NCBI GenBank assembly: GCA_965146665.1 | Contig: CBCTHE010000003.1 | Location: 124,001 to 188,000, forward strand | Reading direction: 5' to 3' | Length of the DNA: 64,000 nucleotides | DNA from: Ructibacterium sp965146665 | GTDB lineage: Bacteria; Bacillota; Clostridia; Monoglobales; Monoglobaceae | Shown here: positions 32,750-41,075 of the stretch, piece by piece | Numbering within the stretch: position 1 is the stretch's first letter | Layout: the number at the start of each line of letters is the position of its first letter | Notes under the pieces: model-generated | Told to the model about the DNA's origin: nothing | The model's database searches: none | The model's input: the letters and a program-made list of their open reading frames with translations, nothing else | Position numbers and translations under genes: made by a program

Positions 32750-34015
32750 ATGGCGACAAAGACGAAATCAAAGGCTCGACTGGACGGTAATCGTCTGAGA
32801 CTGAAAAAGGGCGAGTACCAGAGAAAGAACGGTACTTACGAGTTCAGGTGGACTACGGAGGACGGAGTAAGGCATAATGTCTATGCTCCAACGCTGGACA
32901 AGCTGCGTGAGATTGAGGAACAGGTTGTAGTCGATCATCACGACGGTATCAGGTCAGATGTGAAAAGCCTAACGGTCAACTACATGTTCGATCTCTGGTG
33001 CCAGCTCAAAAAGGGAATAAAGGACAGCACCTTCAAGAGCTACATCTATATGTATGAGACTTTCGTGAGGGCGACATTTGGTAAGAAGCGTTTGGTGAAT
33101 GTAAAGAAGTCTGATGTTAAACGCTTCTACAATAGCTTAGTAGACGATAGGGGCTTAAAAATCTCGACAGTCGATAATATCCACAATGTCCTGTATCAAG
33201 TCTTTCAAGTTGCGGTCGAGGACGATATGATTAGGAAGAATCCAACAATCGACACCATGAAAGAGCTTCGCTTGTCTCATAACTATGAAACAAAGAAGAG
33301 AAAGGCATTGTCTGTAGAGCAGGAGGCTTTGCTGCTTGACTTTCTCAGGCGGCGTCCGCAGTATCAACACTGGTATCCGGTATTCTACATCATGCTGAAC
33401 ACTGGAATGCGAGTTGGTGAGATCACTGGTCTCCGCTGGTGTGATGTGGATTTAGAAGGGGGCGAGATCTCCGTCAATCATACTCTCGTCTACTATAATC
33501 ACCGAGACGAAAAGGGTTGCTATTTTAGTGTCAACACGCCAAAAACCAAAGCAGGATGCAGGACAATTCCGATGGTGAACGGTGTGAAAGAGGCTTTCAT
33601 CATGGAAAGGGAGTATCAGAAAGAAGCTGGTCTTGAGAGTATAGGACGGGTGGATGGCTATGATGATTTCATCTTCATCAACCGAGATGGACAGGTTCAG
33701 CATCAGGGAACGCTCAACAAGGCTTTGCGCCGTATTATAAGGGACTGCAACGATGAGGTTCTTGAAAAATACGGCATCGACTCTGATCCGGTTCTCCTGC
33801 CACACTTTAGCTGCCATATTTTGCGCCACACATTTGCAACGAGACTGTGTGAATCCGGTGTGAATCTCAAGGTGATTCAAGATGTACTTGGACACGCTGA
33901 CATTGAAACGACCGCAAACATCTATATTGATGTGACGAAAGAACTGAAAAAGAAGGAAATCGCCGCCAATGGCTCGTACATTGAGGAGGAGCGGCTGTCA
34001 CAGTTTTCGGCATAG
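32750..34015 (+). CDS. int: Tn916-family tyrosine integrase
   Basis: The 421-residue recombinase has an N-terminal arm-binding domain (GEYQRKNGTYEFRWTTEDG, residues 22-70), a SAM-like core-binding domain (80-170) and the catalytic domain. The active-site residues are Arg in NTGMRVGEITGL near 219, HILRHTF near 354, GHADIETT near 382 and the Tyr in NIYID near 391. It integrates and excises the ICE. It is followed by a strong terminator. Confidence 0.95.
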   Translation: MATKTKSKARLDGNRLRLKKGEYQRKNGTYEFRWTTEDGVRHNVYAPTLDKLREIEEQVVVDHHDGIRSDVKSLTVNYMFDLWCQLKKGIKDSTFKSYIYMYETFVRATFGKKRLVNVKKSDVKRFYNSLVDDRGLKISTVDNIHNVLYQVFQVAVEDDMIRKNPTIDTMKELRLSHNYETKKRKALSVEQEALLLDFLRRRPQYQHWYPVFYIMLNTGMRVGEITGLRWCDVDLEGGEISVNHTLVYYNHRDEKGCYFSVNTPKTKAGCRTIPMVNGVKEAFIMEREYQKEAGLESIGRVDGYDDFIFINRDGQVQHQGTLNKALRRIIRDCNDEVLEKYGIDSDPVLLPHFSCHILRHTFATRLCESGVNLKVIQDVLGHADIETTANIYIDVTKELKKKEIAANGSYIEEERLSQFSA

Positions 34016-34016
34016 A

Positions 34017-34051
34017 AAAAGGCTCTGCGATATACAGTCGCAGAGCCTTTT
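34017..34051 (+). terminator. intrinsic terminator after int
   Basis: AAAAGGCTCTGCGA and TCGCAGAGCCTTTT form a perfect 14-bp stem with a 7-base loop, two bases after the integrase stop. The final T-run belongs to the stem. It can act in both directions. Confidence 0.85.
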
Positions 34052-34071
34052 CGCAGGTTTTCCAAATCACC

Positions 34072-34097
34072 CTACCTATACTATTATATATAGGTAG
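34072..34097. promoter_or_regulatory. 9-bp palindrome before the zinc-ribbon gene
   Basis: CTACCTATA and TATAGGTAG flank the AT-rich loop CTATTATA. It lies 22 bases ahead of the ATG at 34120, where a promoter -10 region would be expected, so it is probably a promoter with an operator. The word TAGGTAG recurs at 35585-35591. Confidence 0.5.
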
Positions 34098-34119
34098 TCA
34101 GAGAGGAGGGCTTGTTAGT

Positions 34120-35553
34120 ATGAAGAACAGTTTGAAAGAGGTGCATCCTGAGCTGGTTTCGGAGTGGTCAGAGAAAAACCTGCCCCTGACACCCGAAATG
34201 GTATCATACGGCTCCAACAAGGTCGTTTGGTGGCATGGTAAGTGTGGGCATGAGTGGCAAACAAGCGTAAAGGCACGATCACATGGGGAGAAATGTCCCA
34301 TCTGTGATGGAATGAGAATCGTTGAAGGCATCAATGACCTTGCCACTACACACCCTTTGATTGCCGCCGAATGGTCGCCTCAGAACTTGCCGCTCAAGCC
34401 TACGATGGTGGGTGCTGGTTCGCATAAGATAGTGTGGTGGAGGGACAAGCTGGGACATGAGTGGAGAACCGAGGTCAGAGCAAGGGTACGAGGAACCGGC
34501 TGCCCTTACTGCTCTCACAATAAGGTGCTGGAAGGGTTTAATGATCTCACCACACGATTTCCAGAGGTAGCCGCTGAGTGGTCTGAACGGAATCTGCCCC
34601 TACTGCCAACGATGGTAACAGCATTTTCAAACAGAAAGGCTTGGTGGAAGTGTAGTAAGGGGCATGAGTGGTACACACTGATTTCCACCAGATCGGGAGG
34701 AAGCAAATGCCCTTATTGCAGTGGAATTGAATTGCTTAAAGGGTTCAATGACTTTGCTACTCGACAACCGGAGCTTGCAAAGGAATGGTCTGACAGGAAT
34801 CTTCCATTGACACCGGACATGGTAAATGAGAAGTCAAGGAAAAAGGTCTGGTGGAAGTGTCATGTTTGTGGGTTTGAGTGGCAGTCGCTTGTTAAGAGCC
34901 GAATTAAAGGAACTGTTTGTCCTGTCTGTGCGGATCGGGCGGTGAAAGAGGGATACAACGACCTTGCTGCTACTGACCCCGAAATAGCTTCAGAATGGAA
35001 CTTTGAAAAGAACAAAGGGCTTTTACCATCTCACATCTCAAGGAACTCCTTGCGTTATGTTTGGTGGAGAGACTCTTTTGGGCATGAATGGCGTGACAGG
35101 GTTTTCAACAGGACTATTGAGGGAATGGGGTGCAAAGAGTGTGAAAGAGAGTTTCAGATGGCGCTTCCACGACTGCTGATTTCAGTTTATGCACGAAGCC
35201 TTGATATTGCGGTCAAGATAGATAGTGGTGAGAGCATTGGCTTACCCTTGACTGCCTATATTCCAGAGCTAAGGCTTGCCTTTGAATCAGCGCCAGTCAA
35301 AGACAGAAAAATGACCCATGAGGAAACGTTAAAAAAGTTCATCTGTGAGAAGCAGGGTATAAAGCTCATATATATCCCACTTGGAACACGAGGAAGTGAA
35401 GAAAAGGTCGCCGATGGCATTAAAAGAGGATTCCGACAAAAGGACATTTTTCTCTCGTCAGACACAGCAGCCGATGTCAGTGAAATCCGCAGACGGTTCT
35501 TTGAATGGAAAAAACGCTCGCAGATTGAGAAAAGTGACCTATTGCCATTGTAA
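34120..35553 (+). CDS. five-repeat zinc-ribbon protein with nuclease-like tail
   Basis: The 477-residue protein has five tandem repeats of about 65 residues. Each repeat runs from a PELxxEWSxxN block (first at residue 8) through a VWWxC-GHEW core to CPxC. They match the treble-clef/zinc-ribbon family DUF4379. In several repeats the first Cys pair is lost (for example WWRDKLGHEW). The last 130 residues look like a Vsr/PD-(D/E)XK fold (AYIPELRLAFES, KLIYIPLG), but the usual first Asp is missing. It lies between int and the ICE end, a common cargo spot. A role in DNA binding or defence is conceivable, not shown. Confidence 0.68.
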   Translation: MKNSLKEVHPELVSEWSEKNLPLTPEMVSYGSNKVVWWHGKCGHEWQTSVKARSHGEKCPICDGMRIVEGINDLATTHPLIAAEWSPQNLPLKPTMVGAGSHKIVWWRDKLGHEWRTEVRARVRGTGCPYCSHNKVLEGFNDLTTRFPEVAAEWSERNLPLLPTMVTAFSNRKAWWKCSKGHEWYTLISTRSGGSKCPYCSGIELLKGFNDFATRQPELAKEWSDRNLPLTPDMVNEKSRKKVWWKCHVCGFEWQSLVKSRIKGTVCPVCADRAVKEGYNDLAATDPEIASEWNFEKNKGLLPSHISRNSLRYVWWRDSFGHEWRDRVFNRTIEGMGCKECEREFQMALPRLLISVYARSLDIAVKIDSGESIGLPLTAYIPELRLAFESAPVKDRKMTHEETLKKFICEKQGIKLIYIPLGTRGSEEKVADGIKRGFRQKDIFLSSDTAADVSEIRRRFFEWKKRSQIEKSDLLPL

Positions 35554-35916
35554 AGGAAGTGTGCTATACTAACCTCCGTATGAGTAGGTAGATCATCTGG
35601 GCTTTGCTCGCTCACGAAGTTCAGAGCTTACCACATTACCACAAACCTTACCACAAAGCGCTCATTAGCAATAGAGATTTGTGGAGAGTTGCGGAGGGCG
35701 AGGGAGGATGACACAGATATGGTCGTAGAGTTACGAAGGGTTAAACAGAGTAACCGTCGATTTGTTGTAGGAATCCCCACCATGAAGCCGCTGGATAAAT
35801 AATTAGAAGAATGAATGGGCAGTCCTTTTTGGATTGTCCATTTTTAAAAAGGAGAAAGAATTTATAGTAGAATAGATGCAGAATAAGTCGGCAGTAAAAA
35901 TTTAAGGAGTACAAAA
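35554..35916. other. right-end region of the ICE, no convincing gene
   Basis: This 363-base stretch contains three TTACCACA repeats (35628, 35636, 35648) that could be arm-type integrase sites. An open frame without a clear start runs from 35584 to 35802 (ending GIPTMKPLDK). It may be the displaced end of a chromosomal gene or noise. A hairpin follows at 35813-35844. The ICE-chromosome junction is probably within 35650-35810. Confidence 0.5.
35813..35844 (+). terminator. intrinsic terminator near the ICE end
   Basis: ATGGGCAGTCC pairs with GGATTGTCCAT (two wobble pairs) around a short T loop and is followed by TTTTT. It ends whatever reads rightward out of the ICE end. Confidence 0.65.
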
Positions 35917-36315
35917 ATGTGTGAATTAACCGACAAAGATTATGAACTAATAGCAGAGGCACAAAAAGCGATACAGTTAAATTATGATGAATCAAATTAT
36001 AATCATACAGTAGGAGCAGCCGTTCTATGCAGAAACGGAAAAATATATATTGGCGTCAATGTTTACGCCTTACACGGAGCGTGCGCAGAGCAAGTTGCAA
36101 TGGGAAATGCGATTACAAATGGAGAAAGAGATTTTGAAACCATTGTCGCAGTTCGTGGAAAAAAGGGAGAAGAAATTATTTCTCCATGCGGAAATTGTCG
36201 CCAGATATTACACGACTATATGCCGGAATGTAATGTAATTCTTATGATAAATGGAGATAAGAAAAAAGTTGCGGTGAAAGAGTTGCTGCCATTTTCTTAT
36301 CATTTTGAAGGATAA
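35917..36315 (+). CDS. cytidine deaminase-like protein
   Basis: The 132-residue protein has the zinc deaminase motifs HGACAEQVA near residue 52 (His ligand and catalytic Glu) and PCGNCRQIL near residue 88 (two Cys ligands). Size and motifs fit the small tetrameric cytidine or blasticidin-S deaminase group. The gene is clearly richer in A and T than its neighbours, which suggests transfer. The ribosome site is AAGGAG. It stands alone, next to the ICE end. Confidence 0.85.
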   Translation: MCELTDKDYELIAEAQKAIQLNYDESNYNHTVGAAVLCRNGKIYIGVNVYALHGACAEQVAMGNAITNGERDFETIVAVRGKKGEEIISPCGNCRQILHDYMPECNVILMINGDKKKVAVKELLPFSYHFEG

Positions 36316-36500
36316 CATCATTGAAGCTAATGGGCAGAGATTTTGAGTTTTATGTTGATATATGGTTGTTCGATGCCGGGCTTGCGGCCCGCGCCTGCTG
36401 TTGTTACAGAAGAATGTGAATCAAAATGCTTGAATATTGGATTTAGCTGTGTTATAATAAATTAATTCGTGTATTGTAAATTCAGCTGAGGTGAAGGAAT
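36316..36500. promoter_or_regulatory. intergenic with promoter for the 36501 gene
   Basis: No gene is visible. TTGAAT at 36430-36435 and TATAAT at 36453-36458, 17 bases apart, form a good sigma70-type promoter for the gene that starts at 36501. Confidence 0.65.
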
Positions 36501-37220
36501 ATGGATAAACAGACCAGAGAAGCCAGGCAGATGGCAAAAAATTTGCCGTTGAAAGATAAAATAGCCCATATTTGGACGTATTATAAATGGTGGATTATTG
36601 GGGTCACAGTGGGGGTTGTGCTGATTGCGGGAACGGCCTATGAAATTGCGACGCGCCCCACCTATGACCTTGAAATTGGGTATTATTCAGATAAGTATGT
36701 CAGCGATGAAACCATAGCTGCCATGGAAGCGTATTTTGCACAATTTGTGGAGGATATGGATCAAGACGGTCAGCAAACTGTAAAAATTTATGCGGTCAGC
36801 GCTTCTATGATGGGCGGCTCCGGTGAAGGGCAGATGGCGATCCAGAGCAAGTTTATGGCAGAGCTATCCTCCGGTGCTTATCCTGTATTCTTCTTTGACG
36901 ATACCTTTTTTGAAATGATGAAGCAGGATGCCTATGACGGAACGATGGAGTTTTACCGCGATATGGCGGATATTCCGGAGCTAAAGGAAAAATTTCAAAT
37001 TCAAGACGGCAGCCATGTTTACTGGGCCACCCGTGAGCTCTATCAAAATGAAGCAAAGAAAGAGGAAAAAATTGCAGTGCACGAACATGCAGTCCGGACT
37101 GAACAGGCAATTTTTGGTGAACGGCCTGCGCACACCAGCGCAGAGGATCCGGAAAACCGTGAGCAGGATTTAAAACAGTCAAATTTTCCTGAAGAACGAA
37201 ATGCAGGAAATAATTCTTAA
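36501..37220 (+). CDS. single-pass membrane protein of unknown function
   Basis: The 239-residue protein has a short basic front (LPLKDKIAHIWTYYKWW), one membrane segment (residues about 31-50) and an outer domain of about 150 residues. It ends in a charged, probably disordered tail. The front (KDKIxHxxxYYKWW) is typical of a group of Clostridia membrane proteins of unknown role. It has its own promoter and a strong terminator, so it is a single-gene unit. Confidence 0.65.
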   Translation: MDKQTREARQMAKNLPLKDKIAHIWTYYKWWIIGVTVGVVLIAGTAYEIATRPTYDLEIGYYSDKYVSDETIAAMEAYFAQFVEDMDQDGQQTVKIYAVSASMMGGSGEGQMAIQSKFMAELSSGAYPVFFFDDTFFEMMKQDAYDGTMEFYRDMADIPELKEKFQIQDGSHVYWATRELYQNEAKKEEKIAVHEHAVRTEQAIFGERPAHTSAEDPENREQDLKQSNFPEERNAGNNS

Positions 37221-37241
37221 GGAAATTTCAAAATAACAAAA

Positions 37242-37291
37242 AATACACAGGCAAGAAACGAGCTTTACTGGTTTCTTGCCTGTGTATTTTT
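37242..37291 (+). terminator. strong intrinsic terminator
   Basis: AATACACAGGCAAGAAAC and GTTTCTTGCCTGTGTATT form a perfect 18-bp stem with an 11-base loop, followed by TTTG. It ends the 36501 transcript. Confidence 0.85.
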
Positions 37292-37522
37292 GTAAGGTGA
37301 TTTCGCTTTACATGCGTTTTGAACCCTCGTTTTTTCGCAGAAAACGCGCTGCTTCTCTACACACTGCATGAAAAGAGAAAATGTTGAAAAAATATCTTTA
37401 GCTATTATGTACAAATTAAATGTTGCAATTTTGTTAATTTAATGATTGAACATTATTTTTTATTGCGATATAATATGAGCAAAAGAATTGTGGTTGGTTA
37501 TGACTTCATGGGAGGAAATCAA
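37292..37522 (+). promoter_or_regulatory. intergenic with promoter of the surface-protein cluster
   Basis: No gene is visible in this AT-rich gap. TTGAAC at 37446-37451 and TATAAT at 37469-37474 are 17 bases apart, giving a transcript start near 37481 and a 40-base leader before the ATG at 37523. Confidence 0.7.
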
Positions 37523-38401
37523 ATGAGAAAAAGAATGTTGTGTCTATTGGCAGGTCTTATGGCGGTTTCGATGCTGCTTCAGTTCAGTTGTTTTGCCGAG
37601 GAGGTCCAGCCCGCTGCGGTGGCGCCGGACGCGGCCGTGGAAATGAGTTTTACAGGTGGATTATATAATGGTGAAACGGCGGATTTGCGCCTTTCACTAA
37701 AGGGTGTCACCAATGAGAAAATCGGTTTGTTTCAGGCATATTTAGTTTATGATACTGACCAGATGGAATATAAAAGCGGCGCTTTTGACCCGGCATTCGC
37801 GTCAAAGGACGCCGCTGACAAAGGCGTTGAACTTGTCCCTAACAAGCCCGGACATATCTTTTTGTATTTCAGAGCCGACAGCGGTGAGGAAGCTGTTGAC
37901 GGCAGCGAAGGCATGGCGGTTGCAAACATAGAATTTAAAGTCAAGGCCGCGCCGGGAACCAAAGTTTCTCTGGACCAGCCGGACGACCAGGAGCTTAAAT
38001 TACTTGTATACCATTATGGCGATTATACCGAGAAACTTCCTGAGCCAATGGCTGTTACAATGAAAGGAAATTCTGCGGTGGTGCAAAACGGTACATATAG
38101 TATGAGTGATCCTTCTATGACAGGTTCAGAAGAGAAACTGAATGCGGCCTCGGTTAAGGTCAATATTGAAAAAAGTGCCCAAAATGTGCTGTGCATTGCA
38201 GCAGTATATGAAGCAAGTGAGGACGGCAAGCTTCTCGTGGCGCCGCTTCAGACAAAAACGGTAAACCGGTCTGGAACTGTAAATTTCACTTTCAACAATG
38301 TGAACAAGACCGAGCAGACGGAAGTGTATTTTATGCTGTGGGATTCTCTGAACGGAGCGTTAAAGCCTTTATGTTCGAATCAAAAGGCTGTTCTGAAATA
38401 A
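37523..38401 (+). CDS. secreted cohesin-like protein
   Basis: The 292-residue protein has a signal peptide (RKRMLCLLAGLMAVSMLLQF, cleaved near CFAEE). It then has a cohesin-like beta-sandwich (residues about 35-180: GGLYNGETADLRLSLKGV, YLVYDTDQMEYKSG, then VANIEFKVKA). A second beta domain of about 90 residues completes it. The ATG at 37523 follows GGGAGGAAA. It has no wall anchor of its own. It is the first of five secreted proteins and would bind a partner by the cohesin face, if cohesin is the right fold. Confidence 0.68.
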   Translation: MRKRMLCLLAGLMAVSMLLQFSCFAEEVQPAAVAPDAAVEMSFTGGLYNGETADLRLSLKGVTNEKIGLFQAYLVYDTDQMEYKSGAFDPAFASKDAADKGVELVPNKPGHIFLYFRADSGEEAVDGSEGMAVANIEFKVKAAPGTKVSLDQPDDQELKLLVYHYGDYTEKLPEPMAVTMKGNSAVVQNGTYSMSDPSMTGSEEKLNAASVKVNIEKSAQNVLCIAAVYEASEDGKLLVAPLQTKTVNRSGTVNFTFNNVNKTEQTEVYFMLWDSLNGALKPLCSNQKAVLK

Positions 38402-38425
38402 TATGATTCAGGGGAGGAGACAGCA

Positions 38426-39403
38426 ATGAAGAAGTCTGTAGTATTTCTGATCTTTATTCTCATATGCACAATGTGTTTATCGGGATTCGCGGCGGAGGTT
38501 CCTCTTGAAACAAATATTGAATTTTACTGCGCGCCTCAGGTCATGCGGGAGGACAGCGGCGAGATCGACGTTTGGCTGAATGCAAGAAATATTTCTACAC
38601 TTCCGGATACGCTCGATACGCTGTGCGGCTTCAGTATGACGGTGGCATGGGATCCGGAGCAGTTCTTTCTTAAAACAGAAGGCGGTATCATACATACCGG
38701 CGCGGGGATGCTCGTAAAAGAGGCCGGCGATATCACGGCGGTTCAAAGAGAAAACACACTGTCCCTCAACTTTCTGGATGAAAGTCTGAGCGATAGTCTG
38801 ATTGAGCGGGATGGCGTACTGTGTTATTTTACGCTGGCCGCGGTCAATCCCAAACAGCTGTGGAACTCGCTTGACAGTTATCCGCTGCGCTTTGTGCCGG
38901 GAAGTCTGAGCGTGGTCACATATCACCGCCCGAGCTTCACAGTGGGAACCTATGACCGGATTGCAGGGATTGATGTGGGCGTCAGCGGATATAATGTTGC
39001 GCCGGCTCTGCAGGTTCCCAGCTTGAAACAGTTTCTCACCTTTACCGAGGGGGAGACACGGATGTATGCGGGAGAGAATGCTGTAGAAATGGATGTGGCG
39101 CCTTTTAAAGAGGGCGATACCTATATGATCCCGATACGCTTTTTGCTTGAGAATGCCGGCATGACTGTCGCATGGGACGGCGAAACCAATACGGCAAACG
39201 CTTATGGGCAGTATCAGACATTGCAGATCAATCTGGCAGAAAGCCGGTTTTACTACAATGCAAAACTGTGCAAGGTGCTTCCGCCTCCTGAGGAACGGGA
39301 TGGAAGAATTTTTGTGCCTGCCGATGTGATTAAGCTTTTGTTCGGTCAGCAGGCATCTGTGCTGGATAATGGAGAGGGGTCTGTTAAAATTTATATCCCG
39401 TAA
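38426..39403 (+). CDS. secreted cohesin-like protein with copper-amine-oxidase-type domain
   Basis: The 325-residue protein has a signal peptide (KKSVVFLIFILICTMCLSGF) and a cohesin-like domain (residues 28-185, with FSMTVAWDPEQFFLKTEGG). The C-terminal 95 residues match the copper amine oxidase N-terminal-like family (VEMDVAPFKEGDTYMIPIRF, GMTVAWDGETNT, FVPADVIKLLFG), a fold common on clostridial surfaces that may bind wall or sugar. It lies 24 bases after the gene ahead with a GGGGAGGAG ribosome site, so both share a transcript. Confidence 0.75.
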   Translation: MKKSVVFLIFILICTMCLSGFAAEVPLETNIEFYCAPQVMREDSGEIDVWLNARNISTLPDTLDTLCGFSMTVAWDPEQFFLKTEGGIIHTGAGMLVKEAGDITAVQRENTLSLNFLDESLSDSLIERDGVLCYFTLAAVNPKQLWNSLDSYPLRFVPGSLSVVTYHRPSFTVGTYDRIAGIDVGVSGYNVAPALQVPSLKQFLTFTEGETRMYAGENAVEMDVAPFKEGDTYMIPIRFLLENAGMTVAWDGETNTANAYGQYQTLQINLAESRFYYNAKLCKVLPPPEERDGRIFVPADVIKLLFGQQASVLDNGEGSVKIYIP

Positions 39404-39648
39404 AGAGACTTTTCTGAAATCTGGAATTTTGTGATGCTGCAATATAATATATTATAGTTATTGAATGGATTTGCCAATGCACAATGCAGAGGAAATCAAA
39501 GACGGGCCTTTGTGTTTCCGTTATGAAAGGATGGACTGAAGGGGAAGACAGCAAAATGATGGGGACGGAAGGAGTGCAGGTATAAGGATAGAAAAAAATA
39601 AAAATTTATATAACAAAATATAACAAACTAAAAATGGGGTGTTAAGAA
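39404..39648. other. intergenic, AT-rich
   Basis: No gene is visible. TATAAT-like words occur near 39443, but no -35 element is at a suitable distance. The last 60 bases are very rich in A and lead into a weak GGGGTG ribosome site. Confidence 0.5.
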
Positions 39649-41034
39649 ATGAAAAAAAGAGGTAAGCAAGTTGTGGCACTTGCGGCGGCGCTTGCGCTGT
39701 CCTGCTCCATGATGATGGGGTATGCGGCGGGAAACACCGCGGAGATCGTCAGCGTTACAGCTGTAAGGACGCTGCCTGGCGGCGGTACAGAAAACATTGA
39801 GATTGACAAAGGCGCGACACCGAGTGCGGGAACGCTCACGCAGGTATCAGAGGCGGATCTCATCACTGTCACAATCAAGCTGACAGCTGGTGCAGATCCT
39901 GTGAAGGCCGCTGAGGCGACTTTCTTCTCCTTCCTGAATGAAAGCGGTACGCTGGACAACACAACGATTCAGTTTGTGGATCAGAAGACAACGGGCGATG
40001 ACGGCACGGTTGCGGTGACGTTCCGTCCGCGTGCAGGTCTGGAAAAGGCTGTATATGCAGCAAAGGCAGGCGGTACCGATGTTGCGTCCCCGACCGGGTT
40101 CTACTATACAACGGCCGCGGCTCTGGTACAACCGACAATGGCCGACAGCGAGAATATCAAAATCGGAGAAGACGCGGTTTTCAATATTTCCAACTATAAT
40201 GAGGCATGGAAAAATGCTTTGACCGCGGTCAAGGTTGGTACCAATCAGCAGGCGGCAAATCCCATTGAAAACGGAAAGTATACCATTGCCGCAAACGGCG
40301 AAACCGCAACCCTGACGATTGATAAATCCGTGTTTACCAACACAGGAATCTACACTGTCGTCATTGAGGCAGGGGCGTATGAGAATGTCAGCGCCAGCGT
40401 CACAGTTGAAGCGTTGCCTCCGATTGTGGATGACCAGCTTCAGGAAGCGCTGAACAACTTGAATGTGCCCAGCAATATATCTGCTTCTGTGGATTTGCCA
40501 GCAAACGTGACAACGGACACCAAAACCTATGATGTTGTTTGGACCTATGAAGGCGGTCTGGCGGATTATTTGACCGGCTCCGGCAATGCGGTTACATTTA
40601 CGAAGGGGTCAGACAAATTCTCCATTGCCCTGAAAGCGACCGCAAGCGTTGCAAACAGCGCGTATTCCAAAACCTTTACGATTTACGCGGTAGATGGAAC
40701 GCCCTCCTTTGGTAATGTAATCGGTATTTCTGACGCAGACGGCGCAGATGTGTTTGCCAGCACTTCTTCGCTGACAACAGCAAAGGAGAATCCGGAGCTG
40801 AAGGCCCAGATTGATGTGGCTGTGGCCACGGCTCTGAATGTTGCCCTTGGACGGCAGAATGCGTCAACACTTGCGGGCGGCGCCGCTACCTTGGACTTTG
40901 ACGGCAGCGGTACAATCGAATTGTCAGAATACCGTATTTTCAAGCTGATGGTTGACGGCGCGGTTGGCTTTGACGTGGATACAGTCAAGACTGCGATTGA
41001 GGCGGGCAATGCCAATGCGTTAATGGCTGAATAA
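39649..41034 (+). CDS. secreted protein with one dockerin/EF-hand-like loop
   Basis: The 461-residue protein has a signal peptide (GKQVVALAAALALSCSMMMG, cleaved near GYAAG), then beta-rich Ig-like segments rich in Thr, Ala and Val. Near residue 415 it has a canonical calcium loop, DFDGSGTIELSEYRIFK, of the EF-hand/dockerin type. Only one loop is clear, whereas dockerins normally have two. It may be the partner that docks to the cohesin-like domains of the neighbouring proteins. Confidence 0.65.
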   Translation: MKKRGKQVVALAAALALSCSMMMGYAAGNTAEIVSVTAVRTLPGGGTENIEIDKGATPSAGTLTQVSEADLITVTIKLTAGADPVKAAEATFFSFLNESGTLDNTTIQFVDQKTTGDDGTVAVTFRPRAGLEKAVYAAKAGGTDVASPTGFYYTTAAALVQPTMADSENIKIGEDAVFNISNYNEAWKNALTAVKVGTNQQAANPIENGKYTIAANGETATLTIDKSVFTNTGIYTVVIEAGAYENVSASVTVEALPPIVDDQLQEALNNLNVPSNISASVDLPANVTTDTKTYDVVWTYEGGLADYLTGSGNAVTFTKGSDKFSIALKATASVANSAYSKTFTIYAVDGTPSFGNVIGISDADGADVFASTSSLTTAKENPELKAQIDVAVATALNVALGRQNASTLAGGAATLDFDGSGTIELSEYRIFKLMVDGAVGFDVDTVKTAIEAGNANALMAE

Positions 41035-41075
41035 GCAGGACCAGGAATAGGCAAATAAAAAGGAGTGAATGAATC

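Larger units (their letters stand above)
1..35800 (+). mobile_element. Tn916/Tn1549-like ICE, left end outside window
   Basis: The stretch holds a full conjugation set in the order seen in Tn1549-type elements: methylase-helicase, MobC, relaxase, PcfB, VirD4, Maff2, VirB6-like, PrgI, VirB4 and CHAP hydrolase. It ends with Xis and a Tn916-type integrase at 32536-34015. Arsenic resistance, a translesion-polymerase module and an IS256-family insertion are carried as cargo. The right boundary is set only by content: the last ICE-like gene ends at 35553, short direct repeats lie at 35628-35655, and an AT-rich unrelated gene starts at 35917. No attL is available for comparison, so the end is approximate. 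The conjugation genes look intact, so the element may be transferable, but the left end cannot be judged. Confidence 0.88.

Noticed and set aside
35719..35802. short peptide frame (27 codons) near the ICE end
   Set aside because: There is no good ribosome site or known family. It may be a displaced gene end, so I describe it only within the region.
36370..36400. GC-rich patch in an AT-rich gap, as a possible small RNA
   Set aside because: Pairing is short and no promoter or terminator brackets it.
38477..39442. 321-codon open frame on the minus strand
   Set aside because: It is antisense to the cohesin/copper-amine-oxidase gene, which has a signal peptide and clear domains.
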